DNA of 28,689 nt from an uncultured Clostridium sp. (GCA_900553985.1 USFW01000023.1:1-28689), one strand, 5' to 3'; positions 17,191 through 24,749 are shown, counted from the first letter of the stretch. Made by a program: numbers and translations. The notes: generated from the letters alone by a model not told the origin.

Positions 17191-18081
17191 ATGACTATTT
17201 ATGTTGATGTAGTATTAATAGAAAATCTAATTATGAATTACATTATATTATTTGCAACAGACATAATATTGAAAAACAAATCTAAATTCTGGAGATTGTT
17301 ATTAGCAAGTTTAATAGGGGCAATTTATACTGTAATTTCATATATTTCAAATTTAAAAATTTATTCAAGCATGATTTTAAAAATGATTTTATCAATAATA
17401 ATAGTATATGTAGCATTTAATCCCCAAAATATGAAAAAAATGTGGAAGTCCTTACTTATATTCTACTTAACTTCATTAGTATTTGGAGGTGCAGCATTTG
17501 CACTAATTTATATAGTAAAGCCCCAAGAAACATTTTTGAAAAATGGTTTATTTTTAGGGACATATTCCTTAAAAACAATATTATTATCGGCTATTGTAGC
17601 CTTTTTAATAATAATAGGAGCTTTTACAGTGGTAAAAAACAAAATTTCCAAAAGAGATATGTTTTGCAATATAAAAATAAAATTAAATAATAAAGAAATA
17701 GAAGCAAAAGCGATGTTAGATACAGGAAATTTGCTAAAAGAACCAATAACAAATATACCCGTAATAGTAGTAGAACATACATTATTATATGAATGCATAC
17801 CAAAACAAATATTAAATAATATAGATGATATTTTAGGAGGTGATTTTTCAAAAATACCAGATGAAATAAAACAAAAATATATGACTAAATTAAAGTTTAT
17901 ACCATTTTCATCTTTAGGAAAACAAAATGGAATGCTTTTAGGAATAAAGGCTGACTATGTAATTATAAAAAATGAAAATGATGAGGAAAAGAAAGTAAAT
18001 GAAATAATAATAGGAATATACAATAAATCTTTAACTAAGAGGGGAGAATATAGAGCTTTAATGGGATTAGAGTTATTTTAA
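17191..18081 (+). CDS. spoIIGA: Sigma-E processing peptidase SpoIIGA
   Basis: A 296-residue membrane aspartic protease that cuts the pro-sequence off sigma-E in the mother cell after SpoIIR signalling. The N-terminal half has about five transmembrane helices (MTIYVDVVLIENLIMNYIIL at the start is typical). The C-terminal half has the catalytic Asp177 in AMLDTGN and the conserved FSSLGKQNGMLLGIKAD and GIYNKSL motifs. It lies 5' of sigE, as in most endospore formers. AGGTGA lies shortly before the ATG. Confidence 0.95.
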   Translation: MTIYVDVVLIENLIMNYIILFATDIILKNKSKFWRLLLASLIGAIYTVISYISNLKIYSSMILKMILSIIIVYVAFNPQNMKKMWKSLLIFYLTSLVFGGAAFALIYIVKPQETFLKNGLFLGTYSLKTILLSAIVAFLIIIGAFTVVKNKISKRDMFCNIKIKLNNKEIEAKAMLDTGNLLKEPITNIPVIVVEHTLLYECIPKQILNNIDDILGGDFSKIPDEIKQKYMTKLKFIPFSSLGKQNGMLLGIKADYVIIKNENDEEKKVNEIIIGIYNKSLTKRGEYRALMGLELF

Positions 18082-18207
18082 ACAAGAAGAAAATTATTCA
18101 ATTTAATAATTTGAAAATGGGATTATAGTAATAGCTTGAAAAAAGGCAAAATTTTCATTGCTACTAGAGAGCGTTTTTAATAAAATAAGAAGGGAATGAG
18201 AATTAAA

Positions 18208-18946
18208 ATGAAATTTGTAGATTTTGTAAAAAATAGTATTTCTTCAATATGTGCAAAATATTTGAATGATGATGAAGAAATAGAATATTTACCAATATTT
18301 TATATAGCTGGAAGTCAAACATTACCACCACCATTACCACCAGAGGAAGAAGAAGAAATGATAAAAAAGCTATCAGAAGAAAACAATTTAGAAGTTAGGC
18401 AAATTTTAGTAGAAAGAAATTTGAGATTAGTAGTATATATAGCAAAAAAATTCGAAAACACAGGAATTGGTATAGAAGATTTAATATCAATAGGAACAAT
18501 AGGACTTATGAAGGGAGTAAATACATTTAATACAGGAAAAAATATAAAACTTGCAACATATGCATCAAGATGTATAGAAAATGAAATACTAATGTTTTTA
18601 AGAAAAAGTAATAAGCTAAAAGGTGAAATATCAATAGATGAGCCATTAAATAAAGATGGAGATGGCAATGAATTATTACTTTCAGATATTTTAGGAACTG
18701 AACCAGATATTACATCAAGAAACTTAGAAGATGAAGTTGATAAAAAACTTTTAAGAGCAGCTATTTTAAAATTAAATGAAAGAGAAAAAGATATAATGGA
18801 AATGAGATTTGGATTTAAAACAGGAAAAGAAAAAACACAAAAAGAGGTAGCTGATGAATTACGGAATATCACAAAGTTACATATCAAGACTAGAAAAAAA
18901 GATAATAAATAAAATGAAGAAAGATATTGCAAGTAAAATAGGATAA
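18208..18946 (+). pseudogene. sigE: RNA polymerase sporulation sigma factor SigE, frameshifted near the 3' end
   Basis: Encodes pro-sigma-E, the early mother-cell sigma factor. A short pro-sequence precedes YIAGSQTLPPPLPPEEE; region 2 (ERNLRLVVYIAKKFENTGIGIEDLISIGTIGLMKGVNTFN, LATYASRCIENEILMFLR) is intact, as is the start of region 4 (LNEREKDIMEMRFG, EKTQKEVADEL). One extra C at 18862 then shifts the frame: the uninterrupted reading ends at 18912 with an unrelated tail. Skipping that base gives GISQSYISRLEKKIINKMKKDIASKIG to a stop at 18944-18946, the expected helix-turn-helix and ending. Without it the protein lacks its -35 recognition helix. ATG 18208 is preferred; an ATG at 18196 directly abuts AGAAGGGA. 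It could be a true mutation or a single-base sequence error. Confidence 0.9.
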
Positions 18947-18947
18947 T

Positions 18948-18976
18948 GTATAAAAAGCCTAATTTTGGAAATACTA
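18948..18976 (+). promoter_or_regulatory. Sigma-F-type promoter for sigG
   Basis: GTATA (18948-18952), 14 nt, then GGAAATACTA (18967-18976). Both boxes fit the B. subtilis sigma-F pattern GYWTA / GGNRANANTW at every defined position; the spacer is one base or so short. It lies between the restored sigE stop and sigG, where a forespore promoter for sigG is expected. Confidence 0.55.
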
Positions 18977-19008
18977 AACCTAAGTATTTTTAAAAGGAGG
19001 TTTTCTTT

Positions 19009-19782
19009 TTGCTAAACAAAGTAGAAATATGTGGTGTGAATACATCAAAATTACCTTTATTAAGCAAACAAGAAAAAGAGGAGTTATTTATAAAAATAAA
19101 AGAAGGAGATAATGAAGCAAGAAACAAATTTATTAATGGTAATTTAAGATTAGTGCTAAGTGTAATTCAAAGATTTTATGGAAGAGGCGAAAATGCAGAT
19201 GATTTATTTCAAGTAGGATGTGTAGGATTGATTAAAGCAATAGATAATTTCGATTTAAGTCAAAATGTCCAATTTAGCACATATGCAGTACCAATGATTA
19301 TAGGAGAAGTAAAAAGATATTTAAGGGATAACAATAGTATAAGAGTAAGTAGGTCAGTTAGAGATTTAGCATATAAAGTAATACAATTTAAAGAAAGATT
19401 TAATAAAGAAAATGGAAGAGACCCTAAAATTGAAGAAATTGCAAAAGAATTAGAAGTAACAAAAGAGGATATTTCATTTAGTTTAGATGCAATACAAGAT
19501 CCAGTATCTTTACAAGAACCGGTATATAATGATGGTTCAGAGAATATATATATAATGGACCAAGTAAAAGATAGTAAAAATACAGATGAATTATGGGCAG
19601 AGAAGATGACAATAAAAGGAGCATTGGAGAAATTAAATGATAAAGAAAAAATGATAGTAACTAAAAGATTTTTTGATGGAAGAACTCAAATGGAAGTTGC
19701 TGATGAAATTGGAATATCACAGGCTCAAGTATCAAGATTAGAAAAAAGTGCGATACAACATATAAAAAAGTGGTATAAATAA
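19009..19782 (+). CDS. sigG: RNA polymerase sporulation sigma factor SigG
   Basis: A 257-residue late forespore sigma factor, full length. The signature N-terminus KVEICGVNTSKLPLL, region 2 (NGNLRLVLSVIQRFYGRGENADDLFQVGCVGLIKAIDNFD), region 3 (VSRSVRDLAYKVIQFKERF, DAIQDPVSLQEPVYNDG) and the region 4 HTH (TQMEVADEIGISQAQVSRLEKSAI) are all present. The start is TTG with AAAGGAGG (18993-19000) 8 nt upstream. It is downstream of sigE, the usual order, with a sigma-F-like promoter between them. Confidence 0.97.
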   Translation: MLNKVEICGVNTSKLPLLSKQEKEELFIKIKEGDNEARNKFINGNLRLVLSVIQRFYGRGENADDLFQVGCVGLIKAIDNFDLSQNVQFSTYAVPMIIGEVKRYLRDNNSIRVSRSVRDLAYKVIQFKERFNKENGRDPKIEEIAKELEVTKEDISFSLDAIQDPVSLQEPVYNDGSENIYIMDQVKDSKNTDELWAEKMTIKGALEKLNDKEKMIVTKRFFDGRTQMEVADEIGISQAQVSRLEKSAIQHIKKWYK

Positions 19783-19787
19783 AAATG

Positions 19788-19840
19788 AAAAGATATTTTT
19801 TAATTGGTGTGAAAATAAATTAAAAATATCTTTTTATTTT
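19788..19840 (+). terminator. Terminator after sigG
   Basis: AAAAGATATTTTTTAATT (19788-19805) pairs with AATTAAAAATATCTTTT (19818-19834), with one bulged base, and runs into TTTTTATTTTT. The stem is AT-rich but long. Confidence 0.65.
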
Positions 19841-19938
19841 TATAGAGAAGTATAAAAGTTACAAGAAGAATAAGAAAAGTTAAATAAAAAGAAAGATATT
19901 TAAAATTAATTTTATATAATAAGGAGGAAATAATTTGT

Positions 19939-20175
19939 ATGGAAGAAAAGGGATTGGATTTTAAACATAAAGAAGTTGTAAATATAAATGATGGAAAAAG
20001 ACTAGGATTTGTTCAAGATGTATGTGCAGACTTAGAAACTGGAGCAATTACATATATAATAGTTCCAGGAGAGAAAAGTAAGTTTTTAAATGTATTTAAA
20101 ACTAACAATGGAATTACTATTCCTTGGAAAAATATAAAATGTATAGGAGAAGAGATAATTCTAGTGGATATATAA
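19939..20175 (+). CDS. YlmC/YmxH family PRC-barrel sporulation protein
   Basis: 78 residues forming a single PRC-barrel-like domain: DFKHKEVVNINDGKRLGFVQDVCADLETGAITYIIVPG, then IPWKNIKCIGEEIILVDI. This is the YlmC/YmxH family, common beside sigG or in sporulation loci of Bacilli and Clostridia; the exact role is unknown. AAGGAGG (19921-19927) precedes the ATG by 11 nt. Length and ends fit the family. Confidence 0.9.
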   Translation: MEEKGLDFKHKEVVNINDGKRLGFVQDVCADLETGAITYIIVPGEKSKFLNVFKTNNGITIPWKNIKCIGEEIILVDI

Positions 20176-20306
20176 AATATTGTGTAATATTAAAATAATA
20201 AAAATGTATTTTAGTAAATATTAAGGAAAATAATAAAGAAACTACGATAACATATGTGACTTAAAATAAGGTAGATAATAAAAATGAAATAACAAAATTT
20301 AAAGAA

Positions 20307-20335
20307 TTGACTTAATTATTATAATTGTATATAAT
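20307..20335 (+). promoter_or_regulatory. Strong sigma-A promoter for the prepilin-like gene
   Basis: TTGACT (20307-20312), 17 nt, TATAAT (20330-20335). It sits in the 334-nt gap 20176-20509 and leaves a leader of roughly 170 nt before the start codon. I see no recognisable riboswitch or clear hairpin in that leader. Confidence 0.7.
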
Positions 20336-20509
20336 CAAAACATGATAATTAGAATTATTTTTATTAATAAAAAAAGCATATGAAAAAGCTCATAGTTCTG
20401 TTTAAAATATAAGGTAAAATGAAATAAGGGGAATTAGATTATATAAGAAAAGAAAGATTTAACCTATAAAAGAAAAAATTCTTAATGAAAAAGAGGGGAG
20501 AAATACAAT

Positions 20510-21676
20510 ATGAGCAAATTAAAAGAAGAAAAAAGGAAAAAGATAAAATTAAAATTCAAACTAAAAGATAATTTTAAAGAATTAAATAAATCTTCAAAAG
20601 GGATGACTCTAATTGCATTAGTTATAGCAATAATAATTGTACTGCTGATTTTAGCAGTAGGTATATTAATAGTAATGTTAACTGAAGAAAACAAAGGAAG
20701 TATTGAAACAGAAATAAGTAAAAATTTATCACAAATAGAAGATACAAAACCATTTTTACCAGATGGAGCAGAAGTAATAGAAGGTAATTTAGAAAAAGGT
20801 GTAGTAATAAAAGATAGTAATGGAAATGAATGGACATGGATAGAAGTGCCAAAAAGTATATATGAAAATACAGAATATAATGGAGGAAAGGCACCAAAGA
20901 ATTCAGATGATTATGCAAAGATAGAAATTACTATGCAAAATTATGCGAAAAACTATAGAAGCAAATGTGCAGATACATGGGATTCAGAAAAACAAAATGG
21001 ATTTTCTAGTGAGGAAGAATATAATAATTATAAAAAACAAATGTTGAAAAGTGTATATGAAAATGGAGGATTTTATATTGGAAAATATGAAACAGGAACA
21101 AATATATTAAGAACATCATCAAATGAAGAATTAACACCTCCAGTTATACAAGAAGGAGCATATCCATATAATTATGTGACTAATAAACAAGCACAAGAAA
21201 AATCAAAAGAATTAGCAACAGGAGGAAGAACAAGTAGTCTAATGTTTGGAATTCAATGGGATTTGGTCTTAAAGCATATAGAAAATAAACAAGGAAAAAC
21301 ACAAGTAGAACTGGAGGAGGATAGTACAACATGGGGAAATTATAGTAATGAAACATTTGAATTAGTTAAAGGAAAATACTCAATAGATGATGGACAGACA
21401 TTTACAGAAGTAAATGGAAAATACACAAAGCCATCAAATGATGTAGTATTATTAACAACAGGAGCAACAGAAAGAAATAGTGTGCTAAATATATATGATT
21501 TGGCAGGAAATGAAGCAGAATGGACATTAGAAAAAAGTACATATCCAGGTGCAACAGGAGTAACAAGAGGAGGAGTTTTCAATAATAAAGGATCTACTGT
21601 GCCAGCTTTTTTTCGTATAGGTAGTAGCCCCTCTTATAGTGGAAGTTACATATCATTCCGTTCAACTCTATGGTAG
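20510..21676 (+). CDS. Prepilin-like N-terminus fused to a formylglycine-generating-enzyme/C-type-lectin-like domain
   Basis: 388 residues. A basic leader ends in KG (30-31), followed by a class III-type pilin helix MTLIALVIAIIIVLLILAVG (32-51) without the usual Glu at +5. The rest (about 80-388) resembles the FGE-sulfatase (SUMF1) fold: NEWTWIEVP, GGFYIGKYETG, SSLMFGIQWDLVLKHIE, NIYDLAGNEAEWTLE and a C-terminal RGGVFNN...ISFRSTLW. The catalytic Cys pair of true formylglycine enzymes is not evident, so it is probably a binding fold. The product may be assembled in a pseudopilus or held in the membrane as an adhesin. The last 33 codons have a different codon pattern (see the separate entry). 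It has its own promoter and an AGGGGAG ribosome site 9 nt upstream. Confidence 0.8.
   Translation: MSKLKEEKRKKIKLKFKLKDNFKELNKSSKGMTLIALVIAIIIVLLILAVGILIVMLTEENKGSIETEISKNLSQIEDTKPFLPDGAEVIEGNLEKGVVIKDSNGNEWTWIEVPKSIYENTEYNGGKAPKNSDDYAKIEITMQNYAKNYRSKCADTWDSEKQNGFSSEEEYNNYKKQMLKSVYENGGFYIGKYETGTNILRTSSNEELTPPVIQEGAYPYNYVTNKQAQEKSKELATGGRTSSLMFGIQWDLVLKHIENKQGKTQVELEEDSTTWGNYSNETFELVKGKYSIDDGQTFTEVNGKYTKPSNDVVLLTTGATERNSVLNIYDLAGNEAEWTLEKSTYPGATGVTRGGVFNNKGSTVPAFFRIGSSPSYSGSYISFRSTLW
21575..21673 (+). other. Candidate diversity-generating-retroelement variable region
   Basis: The final 33 codons encode residues 356-388 at the C-terminal edge of the C-type-lectin-like domain, where DGR variable regions lie. 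Of these codons 22 end in T or C, against 9 of the 40 codons just before, in a genome that strongly prefers A-ending codons. CGT, CCC and AGC, rare nearby, appear here. An excess of NNY codons is what adenine mutagenesis of AAY codons yields. No reverse transcriptase or template repeat is visible in the window, so this rests on codon pattern, fold and position only. Confidence 0.45.
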
Positions 21677-21736
21677 ATGAAGAATAAATCATTTATAAAA
21701 ATTAAAACTTTATTAGAATTTGAGGCAATATAATTC

Positions 21737-21765
21737 TTGATTTTTTCGCATAATTAAAGTATAAT
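21737..21765 (+). promoter_or_regulatory. Sigma-A promoter for alaS
   Basis: TTGATT (21737-21742), 17 nt, TATAAT (21760-21765), 40 nt before the alaS start. There is no room for a T-box leader. Confidence 0.65.
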
Positions 21766-21804
21766 TTATAAATATAAAAAGAGATATAGAAGGGAAGAAT
21801 ATAA

Positions 21805-23559
21805 ATGAAAGCAATAGAAATAAGAAACAAATACTTGAATTTTTTTAAGAATAATGGTCATACACAAATACCATCAGCATCATTAATACCAGAAAATGAC
21901 CCATCAGTATTATTTACAACAGCAGGAATGCAACCTTTAGTGCCATATTTATTAGGAGAAAAACATCCAAATGGAACTAGACTTACAGATTATCAAAAAT
22001 GTGTAAGAACAAATGATATAGATGAAGTTGGTGACAACAGACACTTAACATATTTTGAAATGCTAGGAAATTGGTCATTAGGAGATTATTTTAAAGAAGA
22101 ATCAATTAAAATGAGCTTTGATTTTTTAACAAAAGAACTACAAATTCCAGTAGAAAAGTTATCAGTAACTTGCTTTGCTGGTGATGAAGACTGTCCTAGA
22201 GATGAAGTTTCAGCAGAGTGTTGGAAAAAAGCAGGAATTCTAGATGGACATATATATTATTATGGAAAAGATGATAACTGGTGGATTGCAGGGGAAGAAG
22301 GACCATGTGGACCAGATACAGAAATGTTTTATGACACAGGAAAACCAGCATGTGGACCAGATTGTCAACCAAGTTGCGACTGTGGTAAATATGTTGAAAT
22401 TTGGAATAATGTATTTATGGAATATTTCAAAGATAAAAATGGCTATTCAAAATTAAAACAAAAAAATGTTGATACAGGTTTAGGATTAGAAAGAATGGCA
22501 ATGCTATTACAAGGAAAAGAAACACCATTTGATACAGAAATATTTGAACCAATAATGGCTAAATTAGAAGAACTAGAAAAAGAAGATATAATAGAAAGTA
22601 GAAGAATAGTGGCAGAACATTTACGTTCAAGTATGATGATAATTTCAGACGGAGGAAGACCAAGTAATATTGACAGAGGATATGTTTTAAGAAGATTAAT
22701 TCGTAGAATGATTAGACATATGAACAAATTACAAATAAACTTAGATGAATTATCAAACTTAATAGAAATAAATATACAAAATTTAAAAGAAATGTATCCA
22801 GAATTAGAGCAAAACAAAGAAACAATAAAATCAGTAATAATAGAAGAAAAAGATAAATTTGTAAAAACACTTGCACATGGAGAAAGAGAATTCTTAAAAG
22901 AAATGAAAAAAGCTAAAGAGCAAGAAAAAACAGAAATAAATGGAGAAGTAGTATTCAAGTTATATGATACATATGGATTTCCACCAGAAGTAACAAAAGA
23001 TTTAGCTGGAGAAAATGAAATGACAATAGACATGAAAAAGTTTGAAGAATTATTTAAAAAACATCAGGAAAAATCAAGAATGGGAAGTACACAAAAATTT
23101 AAAGGTGGTTTAGCTGACCAAAATGAAAAAACTATTAGTTATCATACAGCTACACACTTATTACATCAAGCATTAAGAACAATACTAGGAGAACATGTAA
23201 AACAAAGTGGTTCGAATATTACAGAAGAAAGATTAAGATTTGACTTCACACATCCCCAAAAAATGACAAAAGAAGAAATACAAAAAGTAGAAGATTTAGT
23301 AAATGAACAAATAAAAAGAGATTTAGAAGTAAAATGTGAAGAAATGACATATGAAGAAGCAAAAAACTCAGGAGCAATAGGACTTTTCACAGATAAATAT
23401 GGGGAAAAAGTAAAAGTTTATACAATAGGAGATTTCAGTAAAGAAATTTGTGGAGGACCACATGTGACTCATACAGGTAATATGGGAACATTTAAAATAA
23501 AAAAAGAAGAATCAAGTTCATCAGGAGTAAGAAGAATAAAAGCTGTATTAATAAAATAA
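21805..23559 (+). CDS. alaS: Alanyl-tRNA synthetase, compact form lacking C-terminal domain
   Basis: 584 residues against about 870 for typical bacterial AlaRS. The class II catalytic core is present: FTTAGMQPLVPYLLGE, motif 2 region KCVRTNDIDEVGDNRHLTYFEMLGNW (about 66-90), and motif 3 DTGLGLERMAML (223-234). A Cys-rich insert (Cys168, 183, 187, 191, 193) may bind metal. The tRNA-recognition helices follow. The editing SAD domain (about 444-584) has its zinc ligands, His447, His451 (HTATH), Cys549 and His553 (CGGPH). The beta-barrel normally before SAD is missing, as is the whole C-Ala/DHHA1 domain. The reading frame is clean and ends in a natural GVRRIKAVL motif, so this is a compact design, not damage. 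It charges tRNA-Ala, presumably with editing. Its start lies 128 nt after the prepilin-like gene, behind its own promoter. Confidence 0.9.
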   Translation: MKAIEIRNKYLNFFKNNGHTQIPSASLIPENDPSVLFTTAGMQPLVPYLLGEKHPNGTRLTDYQKCVRTNDIDEVGDNRHLTYFEMLGNWSLGDYFKEESIKMSFDFLTKELQIPVEKLSVTCFAGDEDCPRDEVSAECWKKAGILDGHIYYYGKDDNWWIAGEEGPCGPDTEMFYDTGKPACGPDCQPSCDCGKYVEIWNNVFMEYFKDKNGYSKLKQKNVDTGLGLERMAMLLQGKETPFDTEIFEPIMAKLEELEKEDIIESRRIVAEHLRSSMMIISDGGRPSNIDRGYVLRRLIRRMIRHMNKLQINLDELSNLIEINIQNLKEMYPELEQNKETIKSVIIEEKDKFVKTLAHGEREFLKEMKKAKEQEKTEINGEVVFKLYDTYGFPPEVTKDLAGENEMTIDMKKFEELFKKHQEKSRMGSTQKFKGGLADQNEKTISYHTATHLLHQALRTILGEHVKQSGSNITEERLRFDFTHPQKMTKEEIQKVEDLVNEQIKRDLEVKCEEMTYEEAKNSGAIGLFTDKYGEKVKVYTIGDFSKEICGGPHVTHTGNMGTFKIKKEESSSSGVRRIKAVLIK

Positions 23560-23735
23560 TTCATATTTAATAATATTAATTATAATTGTAAATATGAATT
23601 AAAGTATTTTAATCTAGATATTGTTATAAATTTTGTTACAATACTTTATAACAATTAATCTTAGTATATAAAAATAAAATATAAAGAAAGAATATGTTTA
23701 TAAAATTTATAATAGATAAGATTTATAAACATATT
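23558..23735. repeat. Three consecutive perfect stem-loops between alaS and the HIT gene
   Basis: Hairpin 1: AATTCATATTTA (23558-23569) with 23589-23600. Hairpin 2: ATTGTTATAAA (23620-23630) with 23645-23655. Hairpin 3: AATATGTTTATAAA (23691-23704) with 23722-23735. Arms of 12, 11 and 14 bp are all exact. Hairpin 3 ends 2 nt before an ATG at 23738 and just upstream of the HIT gene's ribosome site. None has a clear U-run, so they look more like RNA structure or processing signals than classic terminators. Confidence 0.55.
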
Positions 23736-23752
23736 ATATGAGGAAAAATATT

Positions 23753-24097
23753 ATGGAAAATTGTTTGTTTTGTAAGATTGCAAAAGGTGAAATACCATCA
23801 AATAAAGTTTACGAAGATGAAGAAATTTTAGCATTTTACGATATAAATCCAGCAGCTCCAATTCATATTCTTGTAATTCCTAAAAAACATATTTCATCAC
23901 ATAATGAAATATCATTAGATGATGAAAGAATTATTGGAAAAATGCATACAGTAATTAATAAAATAGCAAAAGAAAAGGGCTTTGATGAAAAAGGTTACAG
24001 GGTAATTATAAATTGTGGAAAAGATGGAGGACAAGAAGTAATGCATTTACACATGCATATACTTGCAGGTACAAGTTTAGGAGAGAAGATAAGATAG
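23753..24097 (+). CDS. HIT family hydrolase (HinT-like)
   Basis: A histidine-triad nucleotide-binding protein of 114 residues. It shows CLFCKIAKGEIPS with a CxxC pair (Cys4, Cys7), YEDEEILAFYDINPAAPIHILVIPKKHI and the triad HLHMHIL with His98, His100 and His102. The family hydrolyses nucleoside phosphoramidates and AMP-linked compounds; HinT members can act on aminoacyl-adenylates, which would fit its position after alaS, though this is only suggestive. ATG 23753 is preferred (GAGGA 8 nt upstream, family-typical MENCLFCKI); an ATG at 23738 would add five residues. Confidence 0.95.
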   Translation: MENCLFCKIAKGEIPSNKVYEDEEILAFYDINPAAPIHILVIPKKHISSHNEISLDDERIIGKMHTVINKIAKEKGFDEKGYRVIINCGKDGGQEVMHLHMHILAGTSLGEKIR

Positions 24098-24165
24098 AAT
24101 AATAAATTAACTAACAATTATTAAATATTTAATAAAATTCATGAGGATTTTATTGGAAAAATCAT

Positions 24166-24191
24166 AAAAGTCTTGCGTAGCAAGGCTTTTT
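24166..24191 (+). terminator. Rho-independent terminator after the HIT gene
   Basis: AAAAGTCTTGC (24166-24176) pairs with GCAAGGCTTTT (24180-24190) across a GTA loop, 11 bp with one G-T wobble, and is followed by T. Its 3' half overlaps a possible promoter (TTGCGT 24173-24178, 17 nt, TATAAT 24196-24201) for the next gene. Confidence 0.85.
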
Positions 24192-24263
24192 GTGATATAA
24201 TTTTACTGTAAAGTTTATTTTAGAATAAAGAGGTGAAAATACTTAGTAATACTAAGTTAGATT

Positions 24264-24599
24264 ATGGAAGAAAATCAAATAAGAGAAAATATAGAAGATT
24301 ATAGATTCAGTTTTAAAAAATTATTTTTAGTGTTTAAAGATATTTTTGGAGGAGAAAAAAATGCTGAAGATGATAAGATTTTAGAAGAAGTCGCAAAAAT
24401 AAAAGCACAAGAAAGTCCTAGAATAAAAGAATTGTGTGACAATCTTGAAAATCATCAAACAATTGTAAAAAAATCTAGAAGAGGTACAACGAAGTCAAAT
24501 ATAAATAAGACATCAGAAATATCAATGAATAAAAGTAAAATAAAAGATCAAAATATAGCAAAAGGAATAGATAACGATGAAAAAATACAAGAAATTTAA
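24264..24599 (+). CDS. Small charged hypothetical protein
   Basis: 111 residues with no family I recognise. It is hydrophilic: an N-terminal part with FSFKKLFLVFKDIFGGEKNAEDDKILEEV, a helical Glu/Lys middle, and a Lys/Ser/Asn-rich, probably disordered C-terminus. No signal peptide or membrane helix. The nearest AGGTG (24231-24235) is 28 nt from the ATG; a small hairpin (ACTTAG 24241-24246 with CTAAGT 24252-24257) between them would cut the effective distance to about 11 nt. A terminator stem spans its stop codon. AT-rich codon use matches its neighbours. It precedes the tRNA gene. Confidence 0.6.
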   Translation: MEENQIRENIEDYRFSFKKLFLVFKDIFGGEKNAEDDKILEEVAKIKAQESPRIKELCDNLENHQTIVKKSRRGTTKSNINKTSEISMNKSKIKDQNIAKGIDNDEKIQEI

Positions 24600-24615
24600 A
24601 ATTCTTGTATTTTTT
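24580..24615 (+). terminator. Terminator overlapping the end of the small hypothetical gene
   Basis: AAAAAATACAAGAA (24580-24593) is exactly complementary to TTCTTGTATTTTTT (24602-24615). The stop codon TAA (24597-24599) lies in the 8-nt loop, so the last codons form the stem. It isolates the tRNA promoter just downstream. Confidence 0.8.
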
Positions 24616-24617
24616 AC

Positions 24618-24646
24618 TTGACAAAAGGCCAAACTACCATTATAAT
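24618..24646 (+). promoter_or_regulatory. Consensus sigma-A promoter of tRNA-Met
   Basis: TTGACA (24618-24623), exactly 17 nt, TATAAT (24641-24646): a perfect consensus promoter, ending 20 nt before the tRNA. This is the strongest promoter in the window, as expected for a tRNA gene. Confidence 0.9.
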
Positions 24647-24666
24647 ATTATTTGTCAGTTGAAAAT

Positions 24667-24743
24667 GGCGAAGTAGCTCAGTTGGCTAGAGCATTCGGTT
24701 CATACCCGAAGGGTCATGTGTTCGAATCACATCTTCGCTACCA
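24667..24743 (+). tRNA. tRNA-Met (anticodon CAT), elongator type
   Basis: A 77-nt cloverleaf. Acceptor GGCGAAG pairs with CTTCGCT (first pair G-T), D arm with GCTCAGTTGGCTAGAGC, anticodon stem TTCGG/CCGAA around TTCATAC with CAT at 24701-24703, T arm GTTCGAATC, discriminator A and encoded CCA (24741-24743). The G-T first pair and TTCGG anticodon stem match Bacillus-type elongator tRNA-Met. An Ile tRNA with lysidine-modified CAT is the alternative, but the stem sequences favour Met. Confidence 0.93.
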
Positions 24744-24749
24744 AACTTT

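Noticed and set aside
17442..17690. 82-residue open frame on the + strand within spoIIGA
   Set aside because: It overlaps a clearly conserved SpoIIGA in another frame, has no ribosome site and no family signature.
18196..18912. Programmed frameshifting in sigE
   Set aside because: There is no slippery heptamer, pseudoknot or Shine-Dalgarno-like stimulator at 18855-18865; a simple one-base insertion explains it better.
20336..20509. Riboswitch in the long leader of the prepilin-like gene
   Set aside because: No conserved aptamer core (for example c-di-GMP, TPP, SAM or T-box motifs) or terminator/antiterminator pair can be seen.
21677..21804. T-box leader before alaS
   Set aside because: The gap is only 128 nt, has its own promoter at 21737-21765 and lacks the TGG-containing T-box sequence and terminator.
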